From Sediminibacterium sp. KACHI17 (GTDB taxonomy: Bacteria; Bacteroidota; Bacteroidia; Chitinophagales; Chitinophagaceae): DNA of 64,000 nucleotides. This document shows positions 9,431 to 18,087 of this stretch, in pieces. The position numbers and the translations under genes were made by a program. Below the pieces are notes generated by a model. The model searched no databases. It was not told the origin of the DNA and saw nothing but the letters and a program-made list of their open reading frames with translations. The stretch is taken from contig NZ_AP029612.1 in assembly GCF_040362915.1 (NCBI RefSeq), forward strand, positions 1,178,001-1,242,000, read 5' to 3'. Each line of letters starts with the position of its first letter. Positions within the stretch are counted from its first letter, which is position 1.

Positions 9431-10243
9431 ACCCCAACCCCATTTCAAAAACGCGGGAAAAGCTTTGGCCCAGGTGGGAACATCATGTTTGCCATCTTCC
9501 ATCTCGAGATAATGGATATGTTCATCGGTATAACCTTTGGATTTCATTTCAAAAATGAGATCCAGCGCATCATCGATACTATCAATAATCCCATTCTTAT
9601 TTCTGTCTTCTGCTTCATCTAATTGTCCGCATTGAATGAATGTGCGGATCCAAGGATAAAAACCACCTTTGCGTACCTGTAAATGCATGAGGCGATCCTT
9701 TTCATCTTCATAACCCTCCTCATAGCCTTTTCTTCGCCACCATAATGAACCACTGAATACGCCAATTCGATTGAACTCACTTGGGTGATTCCAAACTATA
9801 TCCATTGCACTTAAGGCACCTAATGAAAACCCTGAGAAAGATTTATCCTTAAAAGACTGTATCTGTGAAACCTTTCTGATAAAGGGCAGCAGCTCATCAA
9901 AAATGAATTTGGTATACAAACCTGCTTTAGCTCCCCTCCCCTTATAATCTGCTGCATAAGCGGTTCCATACTCCATCTTCCGATCCTCACCACAATGAAT
10001 ACCTACAGCTATCAAAGGTTGTATCTCTCCATCCGTGATCAATTGATCCAATAGCTCATCAAAAGGCATTTTGGGGAGGTCTTGTCCATCATTGATCAAC
10101 AATAAACTCAATGGATCTTTTCGAAACGATTCCACAGGCAAATACAGATCGATCAAAACATCTCTTTCTAAAAACTCAGAATGAACCGTATGTCGTGATA
10201 CTTGAATGGATGTAAGGGATATTTCAGAAGGGGTTTCTGCCAT
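9425..10243 (-). CDS. Esterase D / Fes-type alpha/beta hydrolase
   Basis: A 272-residue cytoplasmic-looking protein with no signal peptide. It has the strand and loop LLLINDGQDLP, the nucleophile elbow GFSLGALSA (serine of GxSxG at about 140), and a C-terminal GKHDVPTW that supplies the probable catalytic histidine. This matches the putative-esterase family that includes enterochelin esterase and S-formylglutathione hydrolase. It is divergent from the ATP-grasp gene at 10394, so the two may be co-regulated and the esterase may act on the product of that ligase pair. This link is an inference. Confidence 0.8.
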   Translation of the reverse strand: MAETPSEISLTSIQVSRHTVHSEFLERDVLIDLYLPVESFRKDPLSLLLINDGQDLPKMPFDELLDQLITDGEIQPLIAVGIHCGEDRKMEYGTAYAADYKGRGAKAGLYTKFIFDELLPFIRKVSQIQSFKDKSFSGFSLGALSAMDIVWNHPSEFNRIGVFSGSLWWRRKGYEEGYEDEKDRLMHLQVRKGGFYPWIRTFIQCGQLDEAEDRNKNGIIDSIDDALDLIFEMKSKGYTDEHIHYLEMEDGKHDVPTWAKAFPAFLKWGWGL

Positions 10244-10393
10244 ATTTCAAAAATAAAGGAATGAATGAAAACAAAGCCAGAAAGTAATTCAGAACCTGCC
10301 ATGAAAATACCATCGAGAAGAATTCATATTCCGAAAATTCTGATTAAATTGAAGGGACAAATCAAACAGACCATCACTCTAAACTACTGCAAC

Positions 10394-11347
10394 ATGAAAA
10401 AGATCGGCATTTTGTTCGGGCAGGAACGAAGTTTCCCCATGGCCTTTGTGGAAAGAATCAACAGTAAAAATATTCCCGGCATCATCGCCGAACCTGTCAA
10501 GATCGATAAGGTCATGCAAGGTGAAGCAAGTGGCTATGCAGTGATCATTGACCGGATCAGTCAGGATGTGCCTTTCTACCGCGCCTTTCTGAAGAATGCA
10601 GCATTGTGTGGCACTGCAGTGATCAACAATCCATTCTGGTGGAGTGCTGATGAGAAATTTTTCAATAATTGTCTGGCCACAAAGATCAATGTCCCGGTTC
10701 CCAAAACGGTGATCCTGCCATCCAGAGATCTTCCAGCGGATACTTCTGATCAGTCGTTCAGCAATCTTGCTTATCCGCTTGACTGGGAAGGGATCTTCAA
10801 CTATGTTGGCTTCCCTGCATACATGAAACCATTTGCCGGTGGTGGTTGGAAGAATGTATATAAGCTTACCAGTATGGAAGACTTTTTTGAGAAACACAGT
10901 GAAACCGGAGAGTTGGTAATGTTATTGCAGGAAGAGATCATCTTCGATGAATATTATAGATGTTACTGTATTGGCGGAAAACATGTACGCATCATGCCTT
11001 ATGAGCCTCGTAACCCGCATCATTTAAGATATGTGGCCGATTTCAAACCTTCTGCAGAGAGACTGGCTCAAATGGAAGATATCGTGTTACGGATCAACAG
11101 GTATCTGGGTTATGATTTCAATACCGTTGAACTCGCATTACGTGACGGAGTACCGTATGCGATCGATTTCTGTAATCCGGCACCGGATGCTGATATCAAA
11201 AGTGTTGGACAAGAGAATTTTGATTGGGTGGTTGAAACCGCAGCCAATTATGCAATTGAAAAAGCCCAATCACAAGTAGATGGTGCGGATAACCTCACTT
11301 GGGGAGAGTATATTAAACGTAGTAGTGCCAAACAAAAACTGATCTGA
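10394..11347 (+). CDS. RimK-like ATP-grasp ligase
   Basis: About 317 residues from ATG 10394 (MKKIGILFGQERSF). The reading frame continues upstream to 10265, but that extension is basic, lacks family features and lies in the intergenic part. The ATP-grasp core includes FPAYMKPFAGGGWKNVYKL (ATP-binding lysine and glycine-rich loop), LLQEEIIFDEYYRCYCIGG, and the metal-binding end NTVELALRDGVPYAIDFCNPAPDAD. Enzymes of this fold join a carboxylate to an amine through an acyl phosphate. Its stop codon overlaps the next start (TGATG), which implies translational coupling with the carboxylate-amine ligase. The substrates are unknown. Confidence 0.85.
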   Translation: MKKIGILFGQERSFPMAFVERINSKNIPGIIAEPVKIDKVMQGEASGYAVIIDRISQDVPFYRAFLKNAALCGTAVINNPFWWSADEKFFNNCLATKINVPVPKTVILPSRDLPADTSDQSFSNLAYPLDWEGIFNYVGFPAYMKPFAGGGWKNVYKLTSMEDFFEKHSETGELVMLLQEEIIFDEYYRCYCIGGKHVRIMPYEPRNPHHLRYVADFKPSAERLAQMEDIVLRINRYLGYDFNTVELALRDGVPYAIDFCNPAPDADIKSVGQENFDWVVETAANYAIEKAQSQVDGADNLTWGEYIKRSSAKQKLI

Positions 11348-12456
11348 TGGGAAACAGGAAGTATGCGCATTTTACCTTAGGCGTTGAAGAAGAGTATATG
11401 GTATTAGACCCGAGTACGAGGGAACTAAAAAGCCATGAGCAAAAAATAGTGATTGAAGGACAAAAAATCCTGAAAGACAAAGTAAAAGCCGAAATGCACC
11501 AGGCAGTGGTGGAAGTGGGTACAGACATTTGTGCTGATATCGATGAGGCATTCAAAGATGTTGCTGCACTCAGAGGTACAATTGCTGCCATAGCAGGTGA
11601 ACTGGGCTTGTGGGTTGGTGCATCAGGCACACATCCTTTCAGTCATTGGGAAAATCAGTTGATCACTGATCATGTCCGCTATAACCAGATCGTCAATGAA
11701 CTGCAGGAAGCAGCGAGAAGCAACCTCATTTTTGGTCTGCATGTACATGTGGGTATGGAAGACAGAAGAATGGCGATTCATATTGCCAATACAGCTCGTT
11801 ATTTTTTACCACACGTATACGCTTTAAGTACCAACTCTCCTTTTTGGGAAGGAAGACAAACCGGCTATAAATCGTTCCGCACTAAAGTCTTTGATAAATT
11901 TCCAAGAACCGGTATTCCTGATTATTTCGAGAATATTGAATCTTATGAGAGTTATGTGAATCTCTTGATCAAAACGAACTGCATCGATAATGCAAAAAAG
12001 ATCTGGTGGGACCTTCGTGTGCATCCATTTTTTAATACCGTTGAATTCAGGATCTGTGATGTACCGATGACCATCAATGAAACCATTACCATTGCAGCCC
12101 TGTTTCAGGCCATATGTGCCAAAATCTATAAACTGAGAACGCAGAATCTTAGTTTTATGATGTACCAGCGCTCTGTGATCAACGAAAACAAATGGAGGGC
12201 CAGCAGATATGGTATTGATGGAACACTCATCGATTTTGGAAAAGAAACAGAAGTAGAAACCAAAGCCCTGATCTTGGAATTATTGGATTTTGTTGACGAT
12301 GTGGTCGATGATCTTGGCAGCAGACATATCCTAAACTACGTACATACCATCTTCCAGCAAGGGACCGGCGCTGACAGACAATTGGCCGTCTTCCAAAAAA
12401 ATCAGAACCTGGTTGAGGTGGTGGATTATATTCAAGATCAGTTTTTGAGAGTCTGA
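11347..12456 (+). CDS. Carboxylate-amine ligase, glutamate-cysteine ligase family 2 (YbdK-like)
   Basis: A 369-residue protein of the GCS2/YbdK family. It has the N-terminal signature TLGVEEEYMVLDP, then VVEVGTDICADIDEA, HVHVGMED in the metal-binding core, RTGIPDYF, and HPFFNTVEFRICDVPMT towards the C-terminus. Family members form gamma-glutamyl-type bonds with ATP; YbdK has weak glutamate-cysteine ligase activity. It overlaps the ATP-grasp gene by one base, so the two ligases are probably made in a fixed ratio and act in sequence on one small peptide-like product. A long inverted repeat follows the stop. Confidence 0.9.
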   Translation: MGNRKYAHFTLGVEEEYMVLDPSTRELKSHEQKIVIEGQKILKDKVKAEMHQAVVEVGTDICADIDEAFKDVAALRGTIAAIAGELGLWVGASGTHPFSHWENQLITDHVRYNQIVNELQEAARSNLIFGLHVHVGMEDRRMAIHIANTARYFLPHVYALSTNSPFWEGRQTGYKSFRTKVFDKFPRTGIPDYFENIESYESYVNLLIKTNCIDNAKKIWWDLRVHPFFNTVEFRICDVPMTINETITIAALFQAICAKIYKLRTQNLSFMMYQRSVINENKWRASRYGIDGTLIDFGKETEVETKALILELLDFVDDVVDDLGSRHILNYVHTIFQQGTGADRQLAVFQKNQNLVEVVDYIQDQFLRV

Positions 12457-12461
12457 GTTGA

Positions 12462-12534
12462 TTTACAGTTGATAGTTGACAGATGACAGTAGGGGCTTCT
12501 ATATTACTGTCATCTGTCAACTATCAACTGTAAA
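12462..12534. repeat. Perfect 30-bp inverted repeat after the ligase pair
   Basis: The arms 12462-12491 and 12505-12534 are perfectly complementary over 30 bases with a 13-base loop. They contain the words CAGTTGATAGTTGACAGATGACAG, closely related to the arms at 3134-3208. It begins 5 bases after the stop at 12456. No U tract follows at once, yet the position suggests an mRNA-end hairpin. Confidence 0.9.
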
Positions 12535-12694
12535 CTACCATCCGACACCCCCCTAAGCATTCTGTTAATTTTACCCCACTACCTCCTATTTACCCTGTAT
12601 TTTCCTATTTTACCATAGAAACCGCAAGACAGGCAACAATTCAATATAAAAAGGTATCTATGTAGTGACGTCAACCCACTAAACTACCCCGCAG

Positions 12695-13231
12695 GTGACA
12701 GAACATGATCTGATTAGAGGCTGTATCAGGCAGGATAACAGTTGCCAGCGCATGCTTTTTGATAAGTATGCCGGCAAGATGATGAGCGTATGTCTACGAT
12801 ACGCCAATGACGCCATGGAAGCAGAGGATATGATCCAGGATGCGTTTATCAAGGTTTTCCAGTACATCGGTCAATTCAAGTTTGAGGGTTCATTTGAAGG
12901 TTGGATCAGACGTATTGTGGTCAATACCGCGATCCGGCACTTGGAAAGAAAAAAGATGAAGTTCAAGGATATTGATGACCATAGTCAACAAGCCCCACAG
13001 GTGGATCCGGGTGCTTATGCTCATTTGGGGGAAGAGGATCTGATGAAACTCATCAATCAATTACCGGATGGTTACAGGGTAGTATTCAACCTGAATGTGA
13101 TCGAGGGGTATAGTCATGAAGAAATAGCAGAAATGCTCAATATACAAGCAGGAACGAGCCGTAGCCAATTGGTGAAAGCAAGGAAAATGCTTCAACAACA
13201 AATCTTACAATTGCAAAAAATTGCTGTATAA
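12695..13231 (+). CDS. ECF RNA polymerase sigma factor
   Basis: A 178-residue sigma-70 family protein. Region 2 is at about 20-95 (LFDKYAGKMMSVCLRYANDAMEAEDMIQDAFIKVF), and region 4 is at about 115-170 (LPDGYRVVFNLNVIEGYSHEEIAEMLNIQAGTSRSQLVKARKML). The start is GTG at 12695, which gives the usual MTEHDLIRGC opening. The following gene begins one base after its stop (TAA-A-ATG) and encodes a membrane protein with an anti-sigma-like cytosolic end, so the pair is likely a trans-envelope signalling unit. Confidence 0.93.
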   Translation: MTEHDLIRGCIRQDNSCQRMLFDKYAGKMMSVCLRYANDAMEAEDMIQDAFIKVFQYIGQFKFEGSFEGWIRRIVVNTAIRHLERKKMKFKDIDDHSQQAPQVDPGAYAHLGEEDLMKLINQLPDGYRVVFNLNVIEGYSHEEIAEMLNIQAGTSRSQLVKARKMLQQQILQLQKIAV

Positions 13232-13232
13232 A

Positions 13233-14789
13233 ATGACAGATAACCAATTTGATAATTTCATCAGGGCCAAACTCCATGACCATAGCGCCCCTGTGCCGGC
13301 CGGGTTATGGGATAAAGTGAACCCCGCTAAAGATGATAAAGATCCGAAAGGAGGCTTCCTTCTTCCCAAAAAAATTCTTTGGGTATGGGCACTGTTATTG
13401 TTCGTAGGTTCCTTAACCGGATACCTGATCTTCAGCAATGCTTCTTCTTCGAAGGATACAACTGTTTCTTCGGCACAGACAGTTGTTACTACCGATGATC
13501 ATACAAATGAAGCTTTACCACACTCTTCTACAAACACAGAAACATCTCAAAGAAACTCAATACAAGATCAACCGGTACAAGCAAATGATTTGACTAAAGA
13601 GAATACGACAATTGAAACAGCAGCAGATGAAGTAATCAAAAAGGTTAACCCTGTTTCATCCATGACTGCTAACAACAATTTAGCAGAGAAAAATACAAAA
13701 GGAACTGATCTTTCTAAAACAGAGGGATCAAATGCTGGCATGTATGAAGTAGCCGTAACCAATAACAAAAGAAAAATAGGTCCTGATTATATTGAAGCAA
13801 CTCCTGCATTTATCAAAAAGAGCAATCAACAGTCGCTCAAATCCAACAATACAATTGCCCAGTCTATCTCAACTGAAAGCGATCAAGACAACGAACAAAT
13901 ATCCTTCGATATCCCATTGACTTTTAACAGCAAACTTGAGGAAGGTAATATTATCTCACTCAGCAGATTCAACCATACACTTACTGGTCTACAAAAAGAC
14001 CAGATCAGTTCTGCTTACGCAAAAAAATTCAAGAACGTGATCGTATGTCCACCTTCCAAAGGAGGTAATACAGATTGGTTTGTTGAAGTATATGCCGCTC
14101 CGGAACTAGCATTCAAATCGATTGAAAATGTATCTGCAACTCCGCAATATTTACAAAGGAAAGACAGCAGTGAATCTATGCGTTTAGGATATTCTGCCGG
14201 TGTAAGGATCATCAAACCGATCACAGATAACTTTTTAGTGAAAGCAGGTTTACAATACACTCAGATCAATGAAAAATTCACTTACAGAACGGAGAACGAA
14301 GTAAGAACTACCACGGTTATTTCTGTTAGAACGATCATTCGCGGACCCGGCGATACACTCAGAATAGCTGACACCAGCACTGTTCAACAAACGGGTTTTA
14401 AAAACAATACCATTCGTAATCGTTACCGCAGTTTTGATATCCCGGTTACGTTGGGTTATCAGTTCGGAAATGACGATCTACAGTTTGGTGTTAATGCTGG
14501 CGTAATCTTTAATATCTCTTCCTGGTATAAAGGTGTTATTCTGGATAGTAGTATGTCTGCAGTGCCCATCAGCAAAGGCAGTAACAGTATCTATAAAAAT
14601 AATATCGGACTAGGATTGTATGGAGGCTTTAGTGTATTAAAGAGATTAGGAGAAGATACACAATTATTCTTTGAACCTTATTTCAGATATAATCTATCAG
14701 GTATAACCAATGAGCAGTCCTCTTTCAAACAAAGATTCAGTTTAGGAGGATTATCGATCGGATTGCGTTATAACTTAAATAGAAAATGA
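13233..14789 (+). CDS. Anti-sigma-like membrane protein with C-terminal outer-membrane-type domain
   Basis: 518 residues from ATG 13233, one base after the sigma factor stop. Residues 1-45 are cytosolic and contain FDNFIRAKLHDHSAPVPAGLWDKV, a pattern shared with other sigma-linked partners in Bacteroidota. One membrane segment follows at about 54-72 (ILWVWALLLFVGSLTGYLIF), then a Ser/Thr/Asn-rich linker to about 260. The C-terminal 200 residues have alternating strands (FVEVYAAPELAF, LVKAGLQYTQI, LSIGLRYNLNRK) like an outer-membrane beta-barrel of the PorT type. The combination of an inner-membrane anchor with a barrel-like end is odd. Function is inferred from position. Confidence 0.75.
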   Translation: MTDNQFDNFIRAKLHDHSAPVPAGLWDKVNPAKDDKDPKGGFLLPKKILWVWALLLFVGSLTGYLIFSNASSSKDTTVSSAQTVVTTDDHTNEALPHSSTNTETSQRNSIQDQPVQANDLTKENTTIETAADEVIKKVNPVSSMTANNNLAEKNTKGTDLSKTEGSNAGMYEVAVTNNKRKIGPDYIEATPAFIKKSNQQSLKSNNTIAQSISTESDQDNEQISFDIPLTFNSKLEEGNIISLSRFNHTLTGLQKDQISSAYAKKFKNVIVCPPSKGGNTDWFVEVYAAPELAFKSIENVSATPQYLQRKDSSESMRLGYSAGVRIIKPITDNFLVKAGLQYTQINEKFTYRTENEVRTTTVISVRTIIRGPGDTLRIADTSTVQQTGFKNNTIRNRYRSFDIPVTLGYQFGNDDLQFGVNAGVIFNISSWYKGVILDSSMSAVPISKGSNSIYKNNIGLGLYGGFSVLKRLGEDTQLFFEPYFRYNLSGITNEQSSFKQRFSLGGLSIGLRYNLNRK

Positions 14790-14843
14790 TCAGGCAACAA
14801 AAAAGTATAAAACAGTATCTAACTGTATATAAGATTTATTAGT

Positions 14844-15851
14844 ATGAAAAAAAATATAATCATCCTTGGAACGATCCTGATCTTCTTTTTGACGTCATGT
14901 CAGAAAGAATTATCAGATAATTTCACTGTGTATACAGGTGATCCGAGAAATGATACCGTGTGGACTGCTACTACGCCAAGTACTGCACCTATTCATCAAT
15001 TGGCCAAACAATTTTTTCCTGATCTGATCATTGATTCTTTCGATTGCACCACTGGTGATACACTTACATTTAAAGATGACATGGAATTGATGATTCCCGC
15101 CGCTGCTTGTACTGACAATAGCGGAGCACTGGTTACCGGTAAAGTGAAAATTGAATTTTTCCGATTGAAGAAGAGAGGTGATTTCATTAAATTCTTTAAA
15201 CCCACTACAGCAGGCAGATATTTATTGGAAACAGCAGGAGGCTTTTTTATTCGTATTTCGAGAAATGGACAAGAACTAAAACTTGCACCGAATGCTTCGA
15301 TCACAATCAGATTCCGTGACTCAGAAGATCCAAAGAATAATATGCAGGTGTTTCATGCTCGAGAAACCATTCCATTTATTTCGAATGGCATTGACACTGC
15401 ACACACTTGGGTAAGACATACAGATACCACCTGGATCAAAACCTGGCAAAAAACAGATTCAGCTACCAATGCATTATTGAAAGGATATGAACTGTCTACA
15501 AATCAATTAAGATGGATCGGTGCGCACAGATATATTGATAGCACCCAGGCACATACCAGTATTTTTGCTTACTTGCCACAAAATTTCACCAATAAGAATA
15601 CGGTATTGTATGCAGTTTTTGCGAATCAAAAAATTGTAGTGAACTTAACGCCCGATGCACGATCAAAAGCATTTACAGCTCCGCAGATACCCAGAGGGGC
15701 TAAAATTAAAATACTTTCATTCTCCAGAATCGGTACAGATCTTTACTTAGGCATCAGAGAGATCAATGATGTAGGTACAATGAATACGTATAAAATCGAA
15801 CCACAGAAAAAGAGTCTGGCTGATATACTGAGCGTTATTGAGGGTTTATAA
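14844..15851 (+). CDS. Hypothetical lipoprotein
   Basis: A 335-residue protein with a lipoprotein signal (LIFFLTSCQKE, Cys about 19). I recognise no domain family. The region 60-170 has a beta-rich pattern (GDTLTFKDDMELMIPAAACTDNSGALVTGKVKIEFFRLKKRGDF) that recalls proteins with an Ig-like or ZU5-like fold. It lies 54 bases after the anti-sigma-like gene on the same strand and is probably part of the same sigma-factor operon. The surface is the likely location. A terminator shared with the convergent gene follows. Confidence 0.7.
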   Translation: MKKNIIILGTILIFFLTSCQKELSDNFTVYTGDPRNDTVWTATTPSTAPIHQLAKQFFPDLIIDSFDCTTGDTLTFKDDMELMIPAAACTDNSGALVTGKVKIEFFRLKKRGDFIKFFKPTTAGRYLLETAGGFFIRISRNGQELKLAPNASITIRFRDSEDPKNNMQVFHARETIPFISNGIDTAHTWVRHTDTTWIKTWQKTDSATNALLKGYELSTNQLRWIGAHRYIDSTQAHTSIFAYLPQNFTNKNTVLYAVFANQKIVVNLTPDARSKAFTAPQIPRGAKIKILSFSRIGTDLYLGIREINDVGTMNTYKIEPQKKSLADILSVIEGL

Positions 15852-15871
15852 TAGCAGACATCTATCAATAT

Positions 15872-15910
15872 CAAAAAATAAAGACTGTATCAAACAGTCC
15901 TTATTTTTTA
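15872..15910. terminator. Bidirectional terminator
   Basis: GACTGT (15883-15888) pairs with ACAGTC (15894-15899), extended outwards by A-rich and T-rich flanks (AAAAAATAAA / CTTATTTTTT) with one mismatch. It lies between the convergent genes ending at 15851 and 15901 and runs into the 3' end of the latter. Confidence 0.75.
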
Positions 15911-16833
15911 AAGTCAAATAAAGTAGCAGTGAATACTGCTCTTTCTCTTTTCTTGAAAGCAACATCCCAGTTGCCTTTATAACGAAGTATTTTAGGAACG
16001 GTCAGTCCTTGGAATTTCCCCATTTCTACTTCCATCTGAACATCGAAATCATACACCAGTGCTTTGTAACTGAGTGAATAATTTCTACCCATCACTTCCA
16101 AAGTTTTCTGATCAAACCAGGTGGTCATTTGATCAACTACTACCCGATCATTTTTTAAGAAACCAAGATTTTCTTTAGGTGTGATAGAGAACACATAACA
16201 TAATTGACCTTTATATTCTTCAAGATCCAAGCGATAATCATACAGCTTATGCGCATCATCATCGTATAGATCCAGCTTATTACCGATCAAAGGAATACCC
16301 GGTATTTTCTTACCGGGATTAAAGAACAACATTTTTAATTGTTCCTTATGTTTTTCCATTCCCTTTTTGTTACTGACATTTCTGGTTCTCCCTTTTACAA
16401 TATTATCTTCTCCACAAACAGTACCCTTTGTAAAGAACAAACCAGCATACAATTCAGGAGTTTCATAATTATACTCACCCTTACGATCATAAAAATCGCC
16501 CGTTGTCTTTTCTTCTAATACATCCATGGTTCTGCAACCATTTGCTCTGTTTTGTCTGGTCTTGCTGTATAAAGATGCTTCTACCCCACCTTTTCGATTC
16601 AGCATTTTGATATCATTGTAAGAAGTAAATCCTAGTATCCGAAGGTTGCGAAATGCTTTATAAAAAGTAGTGTCTTCTTTGATCTGATTTAATAATCTTC
16701 TATAGTCAAAGTTATTTCTCACCACTACTTCAGCCAATGTAAAGGATTGATTATCGATCCGCACAGTAGTATCCTGAGCTTGTACTGTTGCAGCACCCAA
16801 AAAGAACAGAAGCAGGCCGAGTAATGGTCTCAT
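15901..16833 (-). CDS. Hypothetical exported protein
   Basis: A 310-residue protein with a signal peptide (LLGLLLFFLGAATVQAQ). The mature part begins with a strand-rich region LAEVVVRNNFDYRRLLNQIKEDTTFYKAFRNLRILGFTSYNDI and later has YDYRLDLEEYKGQLCYVFSITPKE. It resembles the exported Bacteroidota proteins that follow a carboxypeptidase-like regulatory domain, but that domain is absent here. Its ATG overlaps the def stop by 4 bases (ATGA), so it is translated from the def transcript. Function unknown. Confidence 0.72.
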   Translation of the reverse strand: MRPLLGLLLFFLGAATVQAQDTTVRIDNQSFTLAEVVVRNNFDYRRLLNQIKEDTTFYKAFRNLRILGFTSYNDIKMLNRKGGVEASLYSKTRQNRANGCRTMDVLEEKTTGDFYDRKGEYNYETPELYAGLFFTKGTVCGEDNIVKGRTRNVSNKKGMEKHKEQLKMLFFNPGKKIPGIPLIGNKLDLYDDDAHKLYDYRLDLEEYKGQLCYVFSITPKENLGFLKNDRVVVDQMTTWFDQKTLEVMGRNYSLSYKALVYDFDVQMEVEMGKFQGLTVPKILRYKGNWDVAFKKRERAVFTATLFDFKK

Positions 16834-17408
16834 TTTAGTACGATCATTTTATAATCAACACGAGACTTACCCTTGCTGATATCATTCAATTTACCCTGCA
16901 GCATTTTACGTCGAAGAGGTTTCAGGTAATCAATAAAAAGCTTGCCTTCAATATGATCATACTCATGTAAAATGACCCTAGCGGTGATCCCTTTGAAAGT
17001 CTCTACGTGCAACTTGAAATTTTCATCCATGTATTCCAGTTCAACTTCTTCTTTTCGCATCACATCTTCCCGAATATTGGGAATACTCAAACATCCTTCA
17101 TTATAAGGCCATTCTTCACCGCCCAATGAACGGATCTGTGCGTTGATGAATACTTTTTTAATGCCCGGCTCATCAGGATACTTACCCTTGTCCTCTGCTT
17201 CCATGTGCTCAAATATTTGTGTGCTATCTACCACAAACAAACGGATATCCTTATTGATCTGCGGAGCTGCCAATCCAACACCATTACTTGCATACATGGT
17301 CTCCCACATATCTGCGATCAGTTTCTCTAAGCCAGGGTAATCAGCATTGATTACCACTCCTTTTTTCCTTAAAACCTGAGCCCCATAGGCTACAATTGGA
17401 AGTATCAT
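16830..17408 (-). CDS. def: Peptide deformylase
   Basis: A 192-residue protein with the three deformylase motifs: NGVGLAAPQ (motif 1), EGCLSIP (motif 2, with the metal-binding cysteine) and HEYDHIEG (motif 3, with two metal-binding histidines and the catalytic glutamate). It removes the formyl group from nascent proteins in the cytoplasm. The length fits type 1 enzymes. It is the first gene of a two-gene unit with the exported hypothetical protein and lies downstream of ruvX on the same strand. Confidence 0.97.
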   Translation of the reverse strand: MILPIVAYGAQVLRKKGVVINADYPGLEKLIADMWETMYASNGVGLAAPQINKDIRLFVVDSTQIFEHMEAEDKGKYPDEPGIKKVFINAQIRSLGGEEWPYNEGCLSIPNIREDVMRKEEVELEYMDENFKLHVETFKGITARVILHEYDHIEGKLFIDYLKPLRRKMLQGKLNDISKGKSRVDYKMIVLK

Positions 17409-17493
17409 TGACTATTCAGTATTATTAATCGGCGAAAATACCCCGAATTTAGGCAACCAGCAAATGATGAGGTGTAAGGAAAAGTGAAAAGAA

Positions 17494-17540
17494 GTCAATT
17501 GTGAATTGTGAATGATCAATAATTCACATTGACAATTCAC
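17494..17540. repeat. Imperfect inverted repeat of GTGAATTGTGAAT words
   Basis: GTGAATTGTGAAT at 17501-17513 faces ATTCACATTGACAATTCAC at 17522-17540, a complementary arm with an internal insertion. It lies between ruvX and def and touches the ruvX stop. The same words build the repeat at 24174-24238. Confidence 0.6.
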
Positions 17541-17950
17541 GCCTGTCTCTCCAAATACTCCTGCAACATAATTGTAGCAGCTATCTGATCGATATTGCCT
17601 TTGATTTGTCGGTCTTTTTTCTTCATCCCCATGTCGATCATAGCTCTGCTGGCCATTTTAGAGGTATATCTTTCATCTACCGTTTCAACAGGTATTTGGG
17701 GGAATTCTTTTCTAAGTCGCTGAATAGCTGCCTTTACCAAAGGAGTGGCATGTGTTGGTCGATCATCTAGTCCGAGCGGTTCTCCGATGAGTATCAATTC
17801 AACCGCCTCCGTTTGTATGTATTTTTTCAAAAAAGGAAATAATGCTTTGGTCTCGATGGTCGTCAAAGCACTGGCAATAATTTGCAAAGGATCGGTGACC
17901 GCCAGCCCCGTTCTTTTTCCACCATAATCGATACAAAGAATTCTTGCCAT
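17537..17950 (-). CDS. ruvX: Putative pre-16S rRNA nuclease / Holliday junction resolvase (YqgF family)
   Basis: A 137-residue RNase H-fold protein. The family signatures are ARILCIDYGGKRTGLAVTDP at the N-terminus (first catalytic Asp), LILIGEPLGLDD in the middle, VPVETVDERYTSKMA, and the C-terminal acidic end. The length is typical. YqgF matures the 5' end of 16S rRNA in E. coli, and an older annotation is Holliday junction resolvase. It lies upstream of def on the same strand. Confidence 0.93.
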   Translation of the reverse strand: MARILCIDYGGKRTGLAVTDPLQIIASALTTIETKALFPFLKKYIQTEAVELILIGEPLGLDDRPTHATPLVKAAIQRLRKEFPQIPVETVDERYTSKMASRAMIDMGMKKKDRQIKGNIDQIAATIMLQEYLERQA

Positions 17951-18004
17951 GAACTTGATGATTCCGGGTAATGTGAGCCGGAGTTGAGACGCGAAATTAA
18001 GGAA

Positions 18005-18084
18005 TTAGCTAATGGCCTATAGTTAATAGCGAATAGCAACAAAAAGTTATCACTATTTGCCATCACCTATAAGCAATAAGCTAA
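18005..18084. repeat. Imperfect 32-bp inverted repeat of AATAGC/CTATAG words
   Basis: The arms 18005-18036 and 18053-18084 match at 25 of 32 positions. They consist of TTAGCT, GCCTATAG and AATAGCGAATAG-type words. It lies between the ubiA stop (18088) and ruvX, again at a gene end. Confidence 0.7.
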
Positions 18085-18087
18085 CAG

